This document shows positions 1-9,116 of a stretch of DNA of 64,000 nucleotides, piece by piece (the first letter of the stretch is position 1; every line of letters starts with the position of its first letter). The DNA comes from Amphritea atlantica. GTDB lineage: Bacteria > Pseudomonadota > Gammaproteobacteria > Pseudomonadales > Balneatricaceae. The stretch spans positions 212,136 to 276,135 of the forward strand of contig NZ_FOGB01000006.1 in assembly GCF_900111095.1 (NCBI RefSeq). Reading direction: 5' to 3'. A program made the translations under genes and the position numbers. The notes under the pieces were generated by a model. It was not told the origin of the DNA and did not search any database. It worked only from the letters and a program-made list of their open reading frames with translations.

Positions 1-1
1 C

Positions 2-373
2 TATGCCGATAAATTTGAGCGGGTGATGCAGCCACTGTTTGACCGCTTTATAGCGGATAAACCTGCATTTCTGATCGCTTCAGCCTTTGATGTGAATGGC
101 TATTGCCCGGCGCATAACGCCAAGGTATCCAAACCCCTGACCGGTGATTTTGACAAAGATAACCAGCTTAGCCGACATCGCCGCATCTACAATGGTAGCC
201 GGGCAGAGATACGTCGGGCCAATCAGACCTCGCCGTTTCTGCTGCTAACCTTTATCCGGGATACCGGTGAGATCCTCAACTCTATCTCGGTGCCTCTTTA
301 CGTTAATGGCCGTCATTGGGGTAACTTCTGTACCGCCTTTCCGCCTGAACAGCTGTTAAACGCTTCTCACTGA
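2..373 (+). CDS. Methyl-accepting chemotaxis protein, C-terminal fragment
   Basis: The reading frame is open to the left edge, so only the last ~123 residues are seen and the true start lies outside the window. The segment has the extracytoplasmic-sensor-like tail found at the C-terminus of a group of proteobacterial chemoreceptors: FDVNGYCPAHN, a PLTGDFDKD stretch, RDTGEILNSISVPLYVNGRHWG and a short end. In that family this domain follows the signalling helices. No signalling hairpin is visible here because it would be upstream. The ligand cannot be deduced. No terminator is obvious in the ~200 bp before the next gene. Confidence 0.75.
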   Translation, partial: YADKFERVMQPLFDRFIADKPAFLIASAFDVNGYCPAHNAKVSKPLTGDFDKDNQLSRHRRIYNGSRAEIRRANQTSPFLLLTFIRDTGEILNSISVPLYVNGRHWGNFCTAFPPEQLLNASH

Positions 374-577
374 TTTAACCGCGCACCGTATGTCGGTGCG
401 CGTCTCCTTCGATGATATTAATCTGATTCAGATCGTTTTTAACCGGTCGATTAGTGTAAAATGCTGCCCAAAACGGGGGCTGTAACCGGGCTAACTCTAC
501 AACCAGCTAAGCCTGCGCAATCTCTTTGTCGGTAGTGATACCGGTATCCTTATAAAAGTTTCCGATAGAGTATTCAG

Positions 578-2779
578 ATGGAAATCAAAGTAAATTTTTT
601 AGATAACCTCAGGCTTGAAGCGAAGTTTGATGATTTCACCGTCACTGCCGATCAGCCGATCCGTTATAAGGGGGATGGTTCTGCCCCCAGTCCATTTGAC
701 TACTTTCTGGCGTCATCAGCGCTCTGTGCTGCGTACTTTGTAAAGGTGTACTGCAATGCCCGGGATATCCCCACCGATGATATCCGTCTGTCCCAGAGTA
801 ATATTGTTGATCCGGAGAACCGTTATAACCAGATCTTCCAGATCCGGGTTGAACTACCGGAATCGATCTCCGACAAAGATCGCACCGGCATTCTGCGTTC
901 CATCGAACGTTGTACCGTGAAGAAAGTGGTACAGGAGGGGCCGGAGTTTAAGATCGAAACCGTTGAAAATCTGGATGCCGATGCCTCAATCATGGCGATG
1001 GGGATCCCCGATGATGGTGTGAACACCATGATTGAAGGGAAAGATCTGCCGCTGGAGAAAACCATCGCCAACATGACCGGCATTCTCGAAGGCCTGGGCA
1101 TGAAGATTGAGATCACCTCCTGGCGTAATATCGTGCCCAATGTGTGGTCGCTGAATATCCGTGATGCAGCCTCAGAGCTTTGTTTTACCAACGGTAAAGG
1201 GGCTACCAAAGAGAGCGCTCTCTGTTCAGCGCTGGGTGAGTTTATTGAACGACTGAGCTGCAACTTCTTCTACAACGACCAGTTCTTCGGCGAAGAGCTG
1301 GCGAATGCTGAGTTTGTGCATTATCCGAATGAAAAGTGGTTTCCGCTCACTGACGATGATGCCATTCCAGAAGGTTTGCTGGATGACTACTGTCTGGAGA
1401 TCTACAACCCGGATGGTGAGTTGCAGGGCTCTAATCTGATCGATACTAACTCCGGTAACTATGAACGGGGGATCTGTGCGATTCCCTATGTGCGTCAGTC
1501 CGATAATGAAACCGTCTGGTTTCCATCCAACCTGCTGGAAAACCTCTTTCTCAGTAACGGTATGAGTGCCGGTAATAACCTGTTCGAAGCGAAAGTTCAG
1601 TGTCTGTCAGAAATTTTCGAGCGGGCGGTGAAACGGCAGATAATCGAACAGGAGCTTGTCCTTCCGGATGTGCCTCCGGCCGTTCTGGCGAAGTTTCCAG
1701 GCATTCTCGCCGGTATTCAGGGGCTTGAAGAGCAGGGCTTTCCGGTCGTGGTCAAGGATGCATCACTGGGTGGCCAGTTCCCGGTAATGTGTGTCACCCT
1801 GATGAACCCCCGCACCGGTGGTGTGTTTGCCTCCTTTGGTGCACACCCCAGTTTTGAGGTTGCGCTGGAGCGCAGTCTGACTGAGCTGCTGCAGGGACGA
1901 AGCTTTGAAGGTCTTAACGATCTGCCACCGCCTACCTTTAACAGTATGGCGGTCACTGAACCCAACAACTTTGTGGAACACTTTATCGATTCAACCGGCG
2001 TGATCTCCTGGCGCTTCTTCAGTGCTAAGCACGATTACAACTTTGTTGAGTGGGACTTCTCAGGTACCAATGAGGAGGAGTGCGACCGTCTGATGGCGAT
2101 CCTGCAGGAGATGGGTAAAGAGGTTTATGTCGCCACCTTCAATGGTTTCGGGCCTGATCAGACTGCCTCTGCCTGCCGGATTCTGGTGCCCGATTACTCT
2201 GAGGTCTATCCGGTGGAGGATCTGGTCTGGGACAACACCAATAAAGCGATCTGGTTCCGCGAGGATATTCTCAACATCCACTCACTGGACGATGACGAGC
2301 TGGCGGATCTGGTCGAAAGGCTGGAAGAGAGTGAAGAGGACAACTACACCGAGATTAAAACCTTTATCGGTATTGAGTTCGATGAAAACACGGTCTGGGG
2401 GCAGCTCACTATTCTGGAGCTGAAGATCCTGATCTATCTGGCCCTGCAGCAGCATGAAGCAGCGCTGGAGCTGGTGCAGAGTTTCCTGCAATACAATGAC
2501 AATACGGTAGAGCGGGGGCTGTTCTATCAGGCGATGAATGCGGCATTGGAAATACTGCTGGATGATGAGCTGGAACTGGATGATTTTATTGTCAACCTGC
2601 AACGTATGTTCGGCGCTGAAGTGATGGAAAATGTGGTCGGTTCTGTCAATGGCGAGGTAAGGTTCTACGGCCTGACACCCACCAGTATGAAGTTGGAAGG
2701 CCTGGATAAACATCTGCGTCTGATCGCTAGCTATAAAAAACTGCATCAGGCGCGTAAAGCCGCTTACCAGGCCGGTTAA
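578..2779 (+). CDS. ycaO: OsmC domain / YcaO domain fusion protein
   Basis: A 733-residue protein. Residues ~1-140 form an OsmC-like domain (the SPFDYFLASSALCAAYFV helix carries a Cys). Residues ~150-560 are a YcaO domain closely resembling E. coli YcaO, with LCFTNGKGATKESAL, SALGEFIERLS, NGMSAGN and FASFGAHPSFEVALERS. The last ~150 residues match the helical, TPR-like tail of E. coli YcaO. YcaO proteins are ATP-dependent cyclodehydratase-type enzymes that activate backbone amides; the E. coli protein has been linked to RimO-dependent methylthiolation of ribosomal protein S12. E. coli YcaO (about 586 aa) lacks the OsmC part, so this is the fused form. No precursor peptide or dehydrogenase gene lies nearby, which argues against a RiPP cluster. 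A shared terminator separates it from the convergent ParA operon. Confidence 0.9.
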   Translation: MEIKVNFLDNLRLEAKFDDFTVTADQPIRYKGDGSAPSPFDYFLASSALCAAYFVKVYCNARDIPTDDIRLSQSNIVDPENRYNQIFQIRVELPESISDKDRTGILRSIERCTVKKVVQEGPEFKIETVENLDADASIMAMGIPDDGVNTMIEGKDLPLEKTIANMTGILEGLGMKIEITSWRNIVPNVWSLNIRDAASELCFTNGKGATKESALCSALGEFIERLSCNFFYNDQFFGEELANAEFVHYPNEKWFPLTDDDAIPEGLLDDYCLEIYNPDGELQGSNLIDTNSGNYERGICAIPYVRQSDNETVWFPSNLLENLFLSNGMSAGNNLFEAKVQCLSEIFERAVKRQIIEQELVLPDVPPAVLAKFPGILAGIQGLEEQGFPVVVKDASLGGQFPVMCVTLMNPRTGGVFASFGAHPSFEVALERSLTELLQGRSFEGLNDLPPPTFNSMAVTEPNNFVEHFIDSTGVISWRFFSAKHDYNFVEWDFSGTNEEECDRLMAILQEMGKEVYVATFNGFGPDQTASACRILVPDYSEVYPVEDLVWDNTNKAIWFREDILNIHSLDDDELADLVERLEESEEDNYTEIKTFIGIEFDENTVWGQLTILELKILIYLALQQHEAALELVQSFLQYNDNTVERGLFYQAMNAALEILLDDELELDDFIVNLQRMFGAEVMENVVGSVNGEVRFYGLTPTSMKLEGLDKHLRLIASYKKLHQARKAAYQAG

Positions 2780-2802
2780 GAGGCAACTGCAACCGGCTAT
2801 CG

Positions 2803-2838
2803 AAAAAAAAGACAAACCGGAGTTTGTCTTTTTTTTTT
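2803..2838. terminator. Bidirectional rho-independent terminator
   Basis: A perfect hairpin, AGACAAAC-cgga-GTTTGTCT, is flanked by an A-tract on the left and a run of ten T on the right. It lies between the ends of the convergent ycaO and parA genes and can serve both strands. Confidence 0.9.
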
Positions 2839-2855
2839 GCCTGAAACTGGCTGTT

Positions 2856-3902
2856 CTACAGAGAGGGAATCACCGTTTCATCGTGATTTTTTTTATCTCC
2901 CAGAAGAATAGTTTTGTTGCCGGTAATGGTTCTCACCAGTGCTGAGTAGTCAGCAGCGCCATCGCCGTCAGGCAGAAACTCAAAGATGGTTTCTCCATGG
3001 GAGGGCGAGCGGCTCAGCTGTTCGTCATAGCGAATCGGTGTACACACTTTATCGCCGTAGAGACTCTGCAGTTTGCGGTAAATATTCTGCGGTTGCTCCA
3101 CCCGGGTGTCGAGAAAGGTTGGCAGAATGTAGTTAAGATCGATCTCTTTATACTTCTTGATCGCATGGAGGTTTTTGGTAAATTCCGCCAGACCATGCAG
3201 CGACATCACCTCAAGGGAGACCGGCGTCAGTACTTCGGTGGCGTAAAACAGTACGTTTACGGTGAGCTGATCCCAGCCGGGAGAGGTATCGATAATGACA
3301 TAGTCATACTCTTTATCGAGGTCCTCCATCGCTTCTGCCAGGGTCCATTCTGAACCAAAGCTCTTCTTATCGATAATCCGCTTGACCCCCGCCAGTGAGC
3401 GTCCACCGCTGAGCAGGAACAGATTGGGCCTCGCTTCAACAATCGTTTCTTTTGGTGTCAGCTCCCCGGTGAGCAGTTCGGTTAAGCCGGCAGGGGGTTT
3501 CTTGCCCAGCATAAAGGAGGACTGCCCCTGGGTGTCGGTATCAATCAGCAGTACTTTATAGCCCGCCATTGCCAGGCCTGCACTCAGGTTGACTGCGGTT
3601 GTAGTTTTACCCACGCCACCCTTACTCAGAGAGACACAGATCTTTCTGGGTTTATTCTGGTGCTGTTGCGGTTCTGGCGTGGTCGCACTGCTGGCACTAG
3701 TGGCAGCAGGCTGTTCAGTGGGGGCAGGCGCGGGGGCCGGCGGCGCTGAGGTAACCGGCTGAATGACTTCACTGTGATCCAGATTGATCAGAAATTTATG
3801 ATCACACGCCTTACACCGGACAACGAATCGTTTTTTGGCAGCGACCTTACTGGTATCAGCATGATGCTTACGAGAACAGTTTGGGCATACAATAATAGTC
3901 AT
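2856..3902 (-). CDS. ParA/MinD-family ATPase with N-terminal zinc ribbon
   Basis: 348 residues. Cys6, Cys9, Cys30 and Cys33 form a CxxC...CxxC zinc ribbon of the MJ0042 kind, followed by a Pro/Ala-rich linker (~50-80) and a ParA-type ATPase. The deviant Walker A KGGVGKTT is at 94-101; further motifs are LLIDTDTQGQSS and YVIIDTSPGW. ParA-family ATPases form nucleotide-dependent dimers that position DNA, chemoreceptor clusters, flagella or other cargo. There is no parB or parS next to it, so it is an orphan rather than the chromosomal partition pair. Its ATG overlaps the stop of the upstream gene by four bases (ATGA), so it is translationally coupled to the small gene and the PilZ gene before it. 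The zinc ribbon suggests binding to a partner or nucleic acid; the cargo is unknown. Confidence 0.85.
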   Translation of the reverse strand: MTIIVCPNCSRKHHADTSKVAAKKRFVVRCKACDHKFLINLDHSEVIQPVTSAPPAPAPAPTEQPAATSASSATTPEPQQHQNKPRKICVSLSKGGVGKTTTAVNLSAGLAMAGYKVLLIDTDTQGQSSFMLGKKPPAGLTELLTGELTPKETIVEARPNLFLLSGGRSLAGVKRIIDKKSFGSEWTLAEAMEDLDKEYDYVIIDTSPGWDQLTVNVLFYATEVLTPVSLEVMSLHGLAEFTKNLHAIKKYKEIDLNYILPTFLDTRVEQPQNIYRKLQSLYGDKVCTPIRYDEQLSRSPSHGETIFEFLPDGDGAADYSALVRTITGNKTILLGDKKNHDETVIPSL

Positions 3903-4216
3903 GGGTTAGCCTTCTTAAGGTCATCCAGGATCGCTTTCAAGGCGATCTTAGCCAGCCTTTCCACTGAGACGTTATTTTTGGACTTGGTGATAAATTTAAG
4001 ACTTATTTTCCCTTTCAGTTTCCAGGCATGAATTGCAAACTGGTCACTTTCAGTCTGCCATATCAGCTCACCCTGGTCCTTGCGGGTTTCATTCAGAGGG
4101 GTGGAGTCGGTATCACAAAAAATGATGTTGTTAAGCTGCTGAAGTTCATCTATATCGTCACCGACTTCCTCGCTCAGCAACAACCCCATAATGTCTAACT
4201 GGTTATTTTCAGGCAT
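3899..4216 (-). CDS. Uncharacterised small protein of the PilZ-ParA operon
   Basis: About 105 residues; I do not recognise the family. The N-terminal half is acidic (LLLSEEVGDDIDELQQLNN), and the C-terminal half has alternating hydrophobic strands (FAIHAWKLKGKISLKFITK) and a basic helix (AKIALKAILDDLKKANP). The ATG at 4216 overlaps the end of the PilZ gene by eight bases and its stop overlaps the parA start, so the three genes are tightly coupled. A TTG six bases further upstream is possible but less likely. Its position makes it a candidate adaptor between the PilZ sensor and the ATPase; that is inference. Confidence 0.7.
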   Translation of the reverse strand: MPENNQLDIMGLLLSEEVGDDIDELQQLNNIIFCDTDSTPLNETRKDQGELIWQTESDQFAIHAWKLKGKISLKFITKSKNNVSVERLAKIALKAILDDLKKANP

Positions 4217-4616
4217 TGTCAAAAATCTCTTTGCGCAGGGAGGCTAACTTTTTCTCTAAGGCGTTTAAGGTGCCTTCCTCAACATTTAACCACTGGATGC
4301 CACATATCCAGTTGCCATCGCCATCAAGAGAAGCATGTACCACTTCTCCTTCTAACCCCTCAAAACTTTGATCGCCAAGGGTTATCCTGCAGTTTGGCTG
4401 GATATCTTCAGTGGAGATCGGTGAGGCGGCTTCTATGCCGATGCAAACCCCTTCAGGGCTGATGTCCAGCAGGGGGTAAGTGCGGCCTTTGGCTTCCAGT
4501 AAATTACTATCCCGGTCCTGAACAGGCAGGCGGTAGGATTTACGGGAGACCAGTATTGATTCTGAGTCACTCGAAATCTCTTCGAATTCAAGCGTGTCAT
4601 CATTTATGAGTTTCAT
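4209..4616 (-). CDS. PilZ domain protein, probable c-di-GMP receptor
   Basis: 135 residues. It contains the c-di-GMP-binding signature of PilZ domains: RxxxR (Arg25, Arg29 in RKSYR) followed after ~20 residues by DxSxxG (Asp51, Ser53, Gly56 in DISPEGV). The rest is beta-rich and ends in a helix (LNALEKKLASLRKEIF). The ATG at 4616 is preferred because AGAGG lies seven bases upstream; a TTG three bases further out is unsupported. It is the first gene of a three-gene operon ending in a ParA ATPase, which suggests c-di-GMP input to a protein-positioning or motility function. The target is unknown. Confidence 0.85.
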   Translation of the reverse strand: MKLINDDTLEFEEISSDSESILVSRKSYRLPVQDRDSNLLEAKGRTYPLLDISPEGVCIGIEAASPISTEDIQPNCRITLGDQSFEGLEGEVVHASLDGDGNWICGIQWLNVEEGTLNALEKKLASLRKEIFDNA

Positions 4617-5194
4617 CAAATAACCTCTGTGATAACCATGTCCATCCTCGCATAGATATAATCAGACAGACCAAACTATTATCTGATTTGGAGGCCGATA
4701 AAGCTGAGTAAAGGCAGCAAAAATCGATAATTACAGTTAATTTATAAAAACAGCTTATCAAACTCATCTAACCAGTAATGACAGGCTTTCTCAAGCAGGA
4801 GACCTCTTAAAATGGGTATCCCCTGGCGCCCGTCAGGGCTTAAAAGAAACCTTCTTTTGCTGTATACGAACAGCTGTTTGAATCAGAGGGCATGCGAATT
4901 GCCGTTGTACAGGCGTCATCATGCGTTAGTACGATCTCTCCATTCATTTTCTGCGAACGTTTACTCCGGGGGCCGTCTTCTTCATAATCTATGATCTGTG
5001 TCAATTTTTGCAACAGCAGACGTCTGACTGATAACACCCTGCCTGAAAGTATCAGCTGTTTTGCACTATCGATATATTTATATATTAGTCAACAGAGGGT
5101 TTATTACGACTGTAAACCAACTGCTGTTCTGCTCAGTTGAGTCAGGTTAGTGCTGAGACCTGAGTGCTAACCTGACTTTATTTGAGGATCTGAA
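4617..5194. other. Intergenic region with no convincing gene
   Basis: 578 bp between the divergent PilZ operon and ndh. A 60-codon frame at 4812-4994 has a GGAG-like upstream sequence but no recognisable protein character. The only clear structure is the inverted repeat at 5141-5176. CTGTATACGAACAG near 4860 resembles a LexA half-site pair, but the spacing is two bases too short for the gammaproteobacterial SOS box. Confidence 0.5.
5141..5176. promoter_or_regulatory. Inverted repeat just upstream of ndh
   Basis: Arms GTCAGGTTAG (5141-5150) and CTAACCTGAC (5167-5176) are perfectly complementary with a 16-base gap, ending 18 bases before the ndh ATG and just upstream of its GAGG ribosome-binding site. 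It could be an operator or a 5'-leader hairpin. The regulator is unknown. Confidence 0.5.
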
Positions 5195-6484
5195 ATGAAA
5201 ACAATCGTAATCGTAGGGGGAGGGGCTGGCGGTCTTGAGCTGGCAACACAGCTCGGACATAAGCTGGGTAAAAAGAAACGCGCCAATATCATTCTGGTTG
5301 ATCGTAACCGTAGCCATATCTGGAAACCTTTATTGCACGAAGTCGCCACGGGCTCGCTGGATATGAACAGTGATGGCGTGGTCTACCGTGCCCATTCGGC
5401 GGCTCATTATTATCAGTTTCAGCTGGGCACCATGATCGGTCTGGACCGGGTGGCGAAAACGATCAGGTTGCAATCGCTTGTGGATGAAGAGGGTAAAGAG
5501 GTGCTGCCGGAACGGGAGATTGCCTTTGATACGCTGGTAATGGCGGTTGGCAGTGTCAGTAATGACTTCGGTACTCCGGGTGTGGCTGAGCACAGCTACT
5601 TTCTCGATTCCCATCAGCAGGCGGAGCGTTTCCACCGGGCATTGTTAAATCAGTTTTTGCGGATTAACCAGAAATCATCCGATGCTAAGCTGCGTCTGGC
5701 GATTGTTGGCGGGGGAGCAACAGGTGTCGAGTTGGCGGCAGAGCTCTACCATGTAGCCGATCTGTTTAAGATCTACGGAATGCCGGAAATGTCTGGCAAA
5801 CGTCTGAGCATCGACCTGATCGAGGCCGGCCCGCGGATATTACCGGCGCTGCCTCTGAGGATCGCAGAGGCGGCGAAGAAGGAATTGATGGCGCTGGGCA
5901 TTACCATTCATGAAAATGTGCGGGTGACCAGTTCAACCGAGGAGGGTTTTGTGACCGGTGATGGCACACTGATCGATGCAGATCTTCAGGTCTGGGCTGC
6001 CGGGGTTAAGGCCCCGGACTTTATCAAGCAGATCGGTCTGTTTGATACCAACCGCAATGGTCAGATCGTGGTTAAGCCCACCTTGCAGAGCACCGTGGAT
6101 GACACCGTGTTTGTTATCGGTGACTGTTGCGCTTGCGAGCAGCCCGATGGCAGTTGGGTGCCTCCCCGGGCGCAATCGGCGCACCAGATGGCCAGCCTGG
6201 TGTACAGGAATATTATCCTCTCTGAACAGGGTAAACCGCTGAAGGAGTATATCTATAAAGACCATGGGTCCCTGGTTAACCTGAGTCGATACAGCACGGT
6301 TGGCAGTCTGATGGGTAATCTCACCAAAGGTTCGATGTTTATCGAAGGTAAGCTGGCGCGGCTGGTGTATATCTCACTCTACCGGATGCACCAGATTGCG
6401 ATTCATGGCTGGCTCAGGGCGGCGGCCGTGTACTGGGCTCAGAAGATAAGCGGGACCGTGAAGCCAAAAATGAAGCTGCATTAA
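5195..6484 (+). CDS. ndh: Type II NADH dehydrogenase (NDH-2 family)
   Basis: 429 residues. An FAD-binding GxGxxG motif lies at the extreme N-terminus (VIVGGGAGGLELA), a second dinucleotide motif (AIVGGGATGVELAAEL) near residue 170 binds NADH, and VFVIGDCCA near 310 is the FAD-contacting segment. The C-terminal ~60 residues have the amphipathic/hydrophobic character that anchors NDH-2 to the inner membrane. The enzyme transfers electrons from NADH to quinone without pumping protons. GAGG seven bases upstream supports the start. A closely related sulfide:quinone or other flavin reductase is a less likely alternative. Confidence 0.9.
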   Translation: MKTIVIVGGGAGGLELATQLGHKLGKKKRANIILVDRNRSHIWKPLLHEVATGSLDMNSDGVVYRAHSAAHYYQFQLGTMIGLDRVAKTIRLQSLVDEEGKEVLPEREIAFDTLVMAVGSVSNDFGTPGVAEHSYFLDSHQQAERFHRALLNQFLRINQKSSDAKLRLAIVGGGATGVELAAELYHVADLFKIYGMPEMSGKRLSIDLIEAGPRILPALPLRIAEAAKKELMALGITIHENVRVTSSTEEGFVTGDGTLIDADLQVWAAGVKAPDFIKQIGLFDTNRNGQIVVKPTLQSTVDDTVFVIGDCCACEQPDGSWVPPRAQSAHQMASLVYRNIILSEQGKPLKEYIYKDHGSLVNLSRYSTVGSLMGNLTKGSMFIEGKLARLVYISLYRMHQIAIHGWLRAAAVYWAQKISGTVKPKMKLH

Positions 6485-6546
6485 CGCTGCGGGCTGTTGC
6501 GGCAGGGTTACGACTGCCAGCAGATGGGTTGCATAAAGGGTGAGAC

Positions 6547-6583
6547 AAAAAAACCGGATCAGTGAACCTGATCCGGTTTTTTT
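6547..6583. terminator. Bidirectional terminator between ndh and icd
   Basis: Hairpin AAACCGGATCAG with CTGATCCGGTTT around a short loop, with A7 on the left and T7 on the right, between two convergent genes. Confidence 0.9.
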
Positions 6584-6607
6584 ACGGTTTAAGCGTGGTT
6601 TAAACGC

Positions 6608-8836
6608 TTAGGACAGCGCCGCCAGTGCCGCATTCAGCGTTTCGCTTGGACGCATCACTTTCTTAACGTTTTCGCGATTAGCATGGTAGTAACCACCGAG
6701 TTCAGCCGGTTTGCCCTGAACTGCGCTCAGTTCAGCAACAATCTGTGCTTCATTTTCGCTCAGTGTTTTCGCCAGAGGCGCAAAGTGAGCTGCCAGTTCG
6801 GGATCTTCGGTCTGTGCCGCAACTTCCTGTGCCCAGTACATGCCCAGATAGAAGTGGCTGCCACGGTTATCAAGTTCACCGGTTTTACGTGAAGGAGACT
6901 TATTGTTCTCCAGCAGTTTGCCGGTAGCGGCATCCAGAGTTTTCGCCAGAATGGATGCGCGCTTGTTGTTTTCCTTAATACCCATCTCTTCAAGAGACAC
7001 TGCCAGAGCCAGAAACTCACCCAGTGAATCCCAGCGCAGGTGGTTTTCTTCCTCAACCTGTTGTACGTGTTTAGGTGCAGAACCGCCTGCTCCTGTCTCG
7101 TACATACCACCGCCTTTCAGCATCGGTACAACCGACAGCATCTTCGCAGAGGTGCCCAGTTCCATGATTGGGAACAGATCGGTCAGGTAGTCACGCAGCA
7201 CGTTACCGGTGACAGAGATAGTGTCGTTACCACGGATCATACGGTCCATGCTGAAACGGATCGCCTGATTGTAAGTCTTAATGGAGATATCCAGACCATC
7301 GGTATCGTGATCCTGCAGGTAGGTATTTACCTTTTTGATCAGTTCGCGGTCGTGAGCACGTTTGTGGTCCAGCCAGAAAACAGCAGGCATACCGGACTGA
7401 CGTGCGCGGGTCACGGCCAGCTTAACCCAGTCGCGTACAGGCTCATCTTTGGTCTGACAAGCACGCCAGATATCACCTTTCTCAACATCGTGCTGCATCA
7501 GCACGGTACCGTCTGCAGTAACAACACGCATGATGCCATCGGCCATCATTTCGAACGTCTTGTCGTGCGAACCGTACTCTTCGGCTTTTTTAGCCATCAG
7601 GCCAACGTTTGGCACAGTACCCATGGTGGTTGGATCGAATGCGCCGTTAGTTTTACAGAAGTTGATCATCTCCTGGTAGATACGGGCATAGGTGCTTTCC
7701 GGCATAACCGCTTTTGTATCTTTTGGCTTGCCGTCAGGGCCCCACATCTTACCGCCGTTACGGATCATTGCAGGCATTGATGCATCAACGATGACGTCAG
7801 AAGGTACGTGCAGGTTGGTGATCCCCTTAACAGAGTCAACCATTGCCATTTCCGGACGGTGTTCCAGACACTCGTGGATCGCTTCTTCAATCTCTTCGCG
7901 CTTGGAGGTTGGCAGCGATGAAATCTTATCGTAGACGCTGCCGATACCGTTATTCGGATTAACACCCAGCTCTTCAAACAGATCGCCGTATTTTTCAAAC
8001 AGTTCTTTGTAGAATACGGTTACTGCATGACCAAATACGATTGGGTGAGACACCTTCATCATGGTTGCTTTTACGTGCAGAGACCACATAACACCGGTCT
8101 CTTTCGCATCCTGCATGGTTTCTTCAAAGAACTCACGCAGCGCCCGGCAGCTCATGCGCATGCTGTCGAGAATCTCGCCCTGTTCCAGGCTCAGCTCTTT
8201 CTTAACTTCGACGTTTCCGGCCTGATCAACAAACTCAAGGCGGACATCACCGGCCTGATCCATGGTGATGGACTGTTCGCTGGAGAAAAAGTCACCATCG
8301 CGCATGTAGTCAGCGTGGGTGCGTGAAGCTTTGCTCCACTTACCCATAGAGTGGGGGAACTTACGTGCGTAAGCTTTAACAGCACCTGGAGCACGGCGGT
8401 CTGAGTTACCTTCACGCAGTACCGGGTTTACAGCAGAACCCAGAATCTTGGAATAGCGAGCCTGGATTGCTTTATCTTCTTCGGTCTGTGGTGCTTCAGG
8501 GTAGTTCGGGATATCACAACCCTCTGCCTGAAGTTCTGCGATACAGGCTTTCAGCTGAGGAATAGAGGCTGAGATATTTGGCAGTTTGATGATGTTTGCG
8601 TGGGGGTCCTGAGTCAGGGCTCCCAGAAAGGTGAGGCCGTCTTCCGCTTTTTGCTCTTCGGTCAGTTTTTCGGGGAATGCTGACAGCACACGGCCAGCCA
8701 GAGAGATATCGCTGATCTTAACGTCGATGCCCGCAGCCTTGGTAAACGTTCTTACGATAGGAAGTAAAGAACAGGTGGCCAGTGATGGTGCTTCGTCGGT
8801 AAGGGTCCAGTAAATAGTTTGATTCGTTGTAGTCAT
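6608..8836 (-). CDS. icd: Isocitrate dehydrogenase (NADP+), monomeric type
   Basis: 742 residues, the length of the monomeric IDH-II family and unrelated in length to the ~416-aa dimeric enzyme. Recognisable segments are [51 protein letters not shown] [11 protein letters not shown] and [18 protein letters not shown]. It oxidises isocitrate to 2-oxoglutarate with NADP+ in the TCA cycle. Isocitrate lyase, its competitor at the glyoxylate branch point, is at the right end of this window. The gene is transcribed alone and shares a terminator with ndh. The AAGGGG just before ATG supports the start. Confidence 0.96.
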   Translation of the reverse strand: MTTTNQTIYWTLTDEAPSLATCSLLPIVRTFTKAAGIDVKISDISLAGRVLSAFPEKLTEEQKAEDGLTFLGALTQDPHANIIKLPNISASIPQLKACIAELQAEGCDIPNYPEAPQTEEDKAIQARYSKILGSAVNPVLREGNSDRRAPGAVKAYARKFPHSMGKWSKASRTHADYMRDGDFFSSEQSITMDQAGDVRLEFVDQAGNVEVKKELSLEQGEILDSMRMSCRALREFFEETMQDAKETGVMWSLHVKATMMKVSHPIVFGHAVTVFYKELFEKYGDLFEELGVNPNNGIGSVYDKISSLPTSKREEIEEAIHECLEHRPEMAMVDSVKGITNLHVPSDVIVDASMPAMIRNGGKMWGPDGKPKDTKAVMPESTYARIYQEMINFCKTNGAFDPTTMGTVPNVGLMAKKAEEYGSHDKTFEMMADGIMRVVTADGTVLMQHDVEKGDIWRACQTKDEPVRDWVKLAVTRARQSGMPAVFWLDHKRAHDRELIKKVNTYLQDHDTDGLDISIKTYNQAIRFSMDRMIRGNDTISVTGNVLRDYLTDLFPIMELGTSAKMLSVVPMLKGGGMYETGAGGSAPKHVQQVEEENHLRWDSLGEFLALAVSLEEMGIKENNKRASILAKTLDAATGKLLENNKSPSRKTGELDNRGSHFYLGMYWAQEVAAQTEDPELAAHFAPLAKTLSENEAQIVAELSAVQGKPAELGGYYHANRENVKKVMRPSETLNAALAALS

Positions 8837-9076
8837 TTTATCCCCTTGTCATTTGGCTGGTAGCCAGAGGCTTAACAGGGCAGCTTGTGGCTGTCCTTAA
8901 CATCTTTGCTTAAGCCTTATAATTAATTTCCGCGGGCGCATTATACGTCAAAAAATTACTAATACTGAAGTAGTCCTGCGCTTTCTGGAGGGGAATATCG
9001 ACTAAAAGATAGTATTACTGTAGTTTTATTACCGCAGCGCAGCATGCTTTTTTTAACTTTTGCAGTCGGTATTAAC

Positions 9077-9103
9077 AAAAAAAGGATCCGAAGATCCTTT
9101 TTT
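9077..9103. terminator. Terminator of the DAHP synthase gene
   Basis: AAAAAAAGGATC-cga-AGATCCTTTTTT hairpin with flanking A and T runs, directly after the minus-strand DAHP synthase stop. It may also shield icd upstream sequences. Confidence 0.85.
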
Positions 9104-9116
9104 AAGCAGGGTGGGA

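Noticed and set aside
4857..4872. CTGTATACGAACAG as a LexA (SOS) box
   Set aside because: The gammaproteobacterial box needs CTG-N10-CAG; here the gap is N8, and no SOS gene follows.
4812..4994. 60-codon frame upstream of ndh
   Set aside because: Low-complexity, basic/leucine-rich shadow-like peptide with no family resemblance despite a GGAG-like upstream sequence.
7040..7780. 246-codon plus-strand frame inside icd
   Set aside because: Fully antisense to a clear icd gene; no recognisable motifs and explained by codon bias of the real gene.
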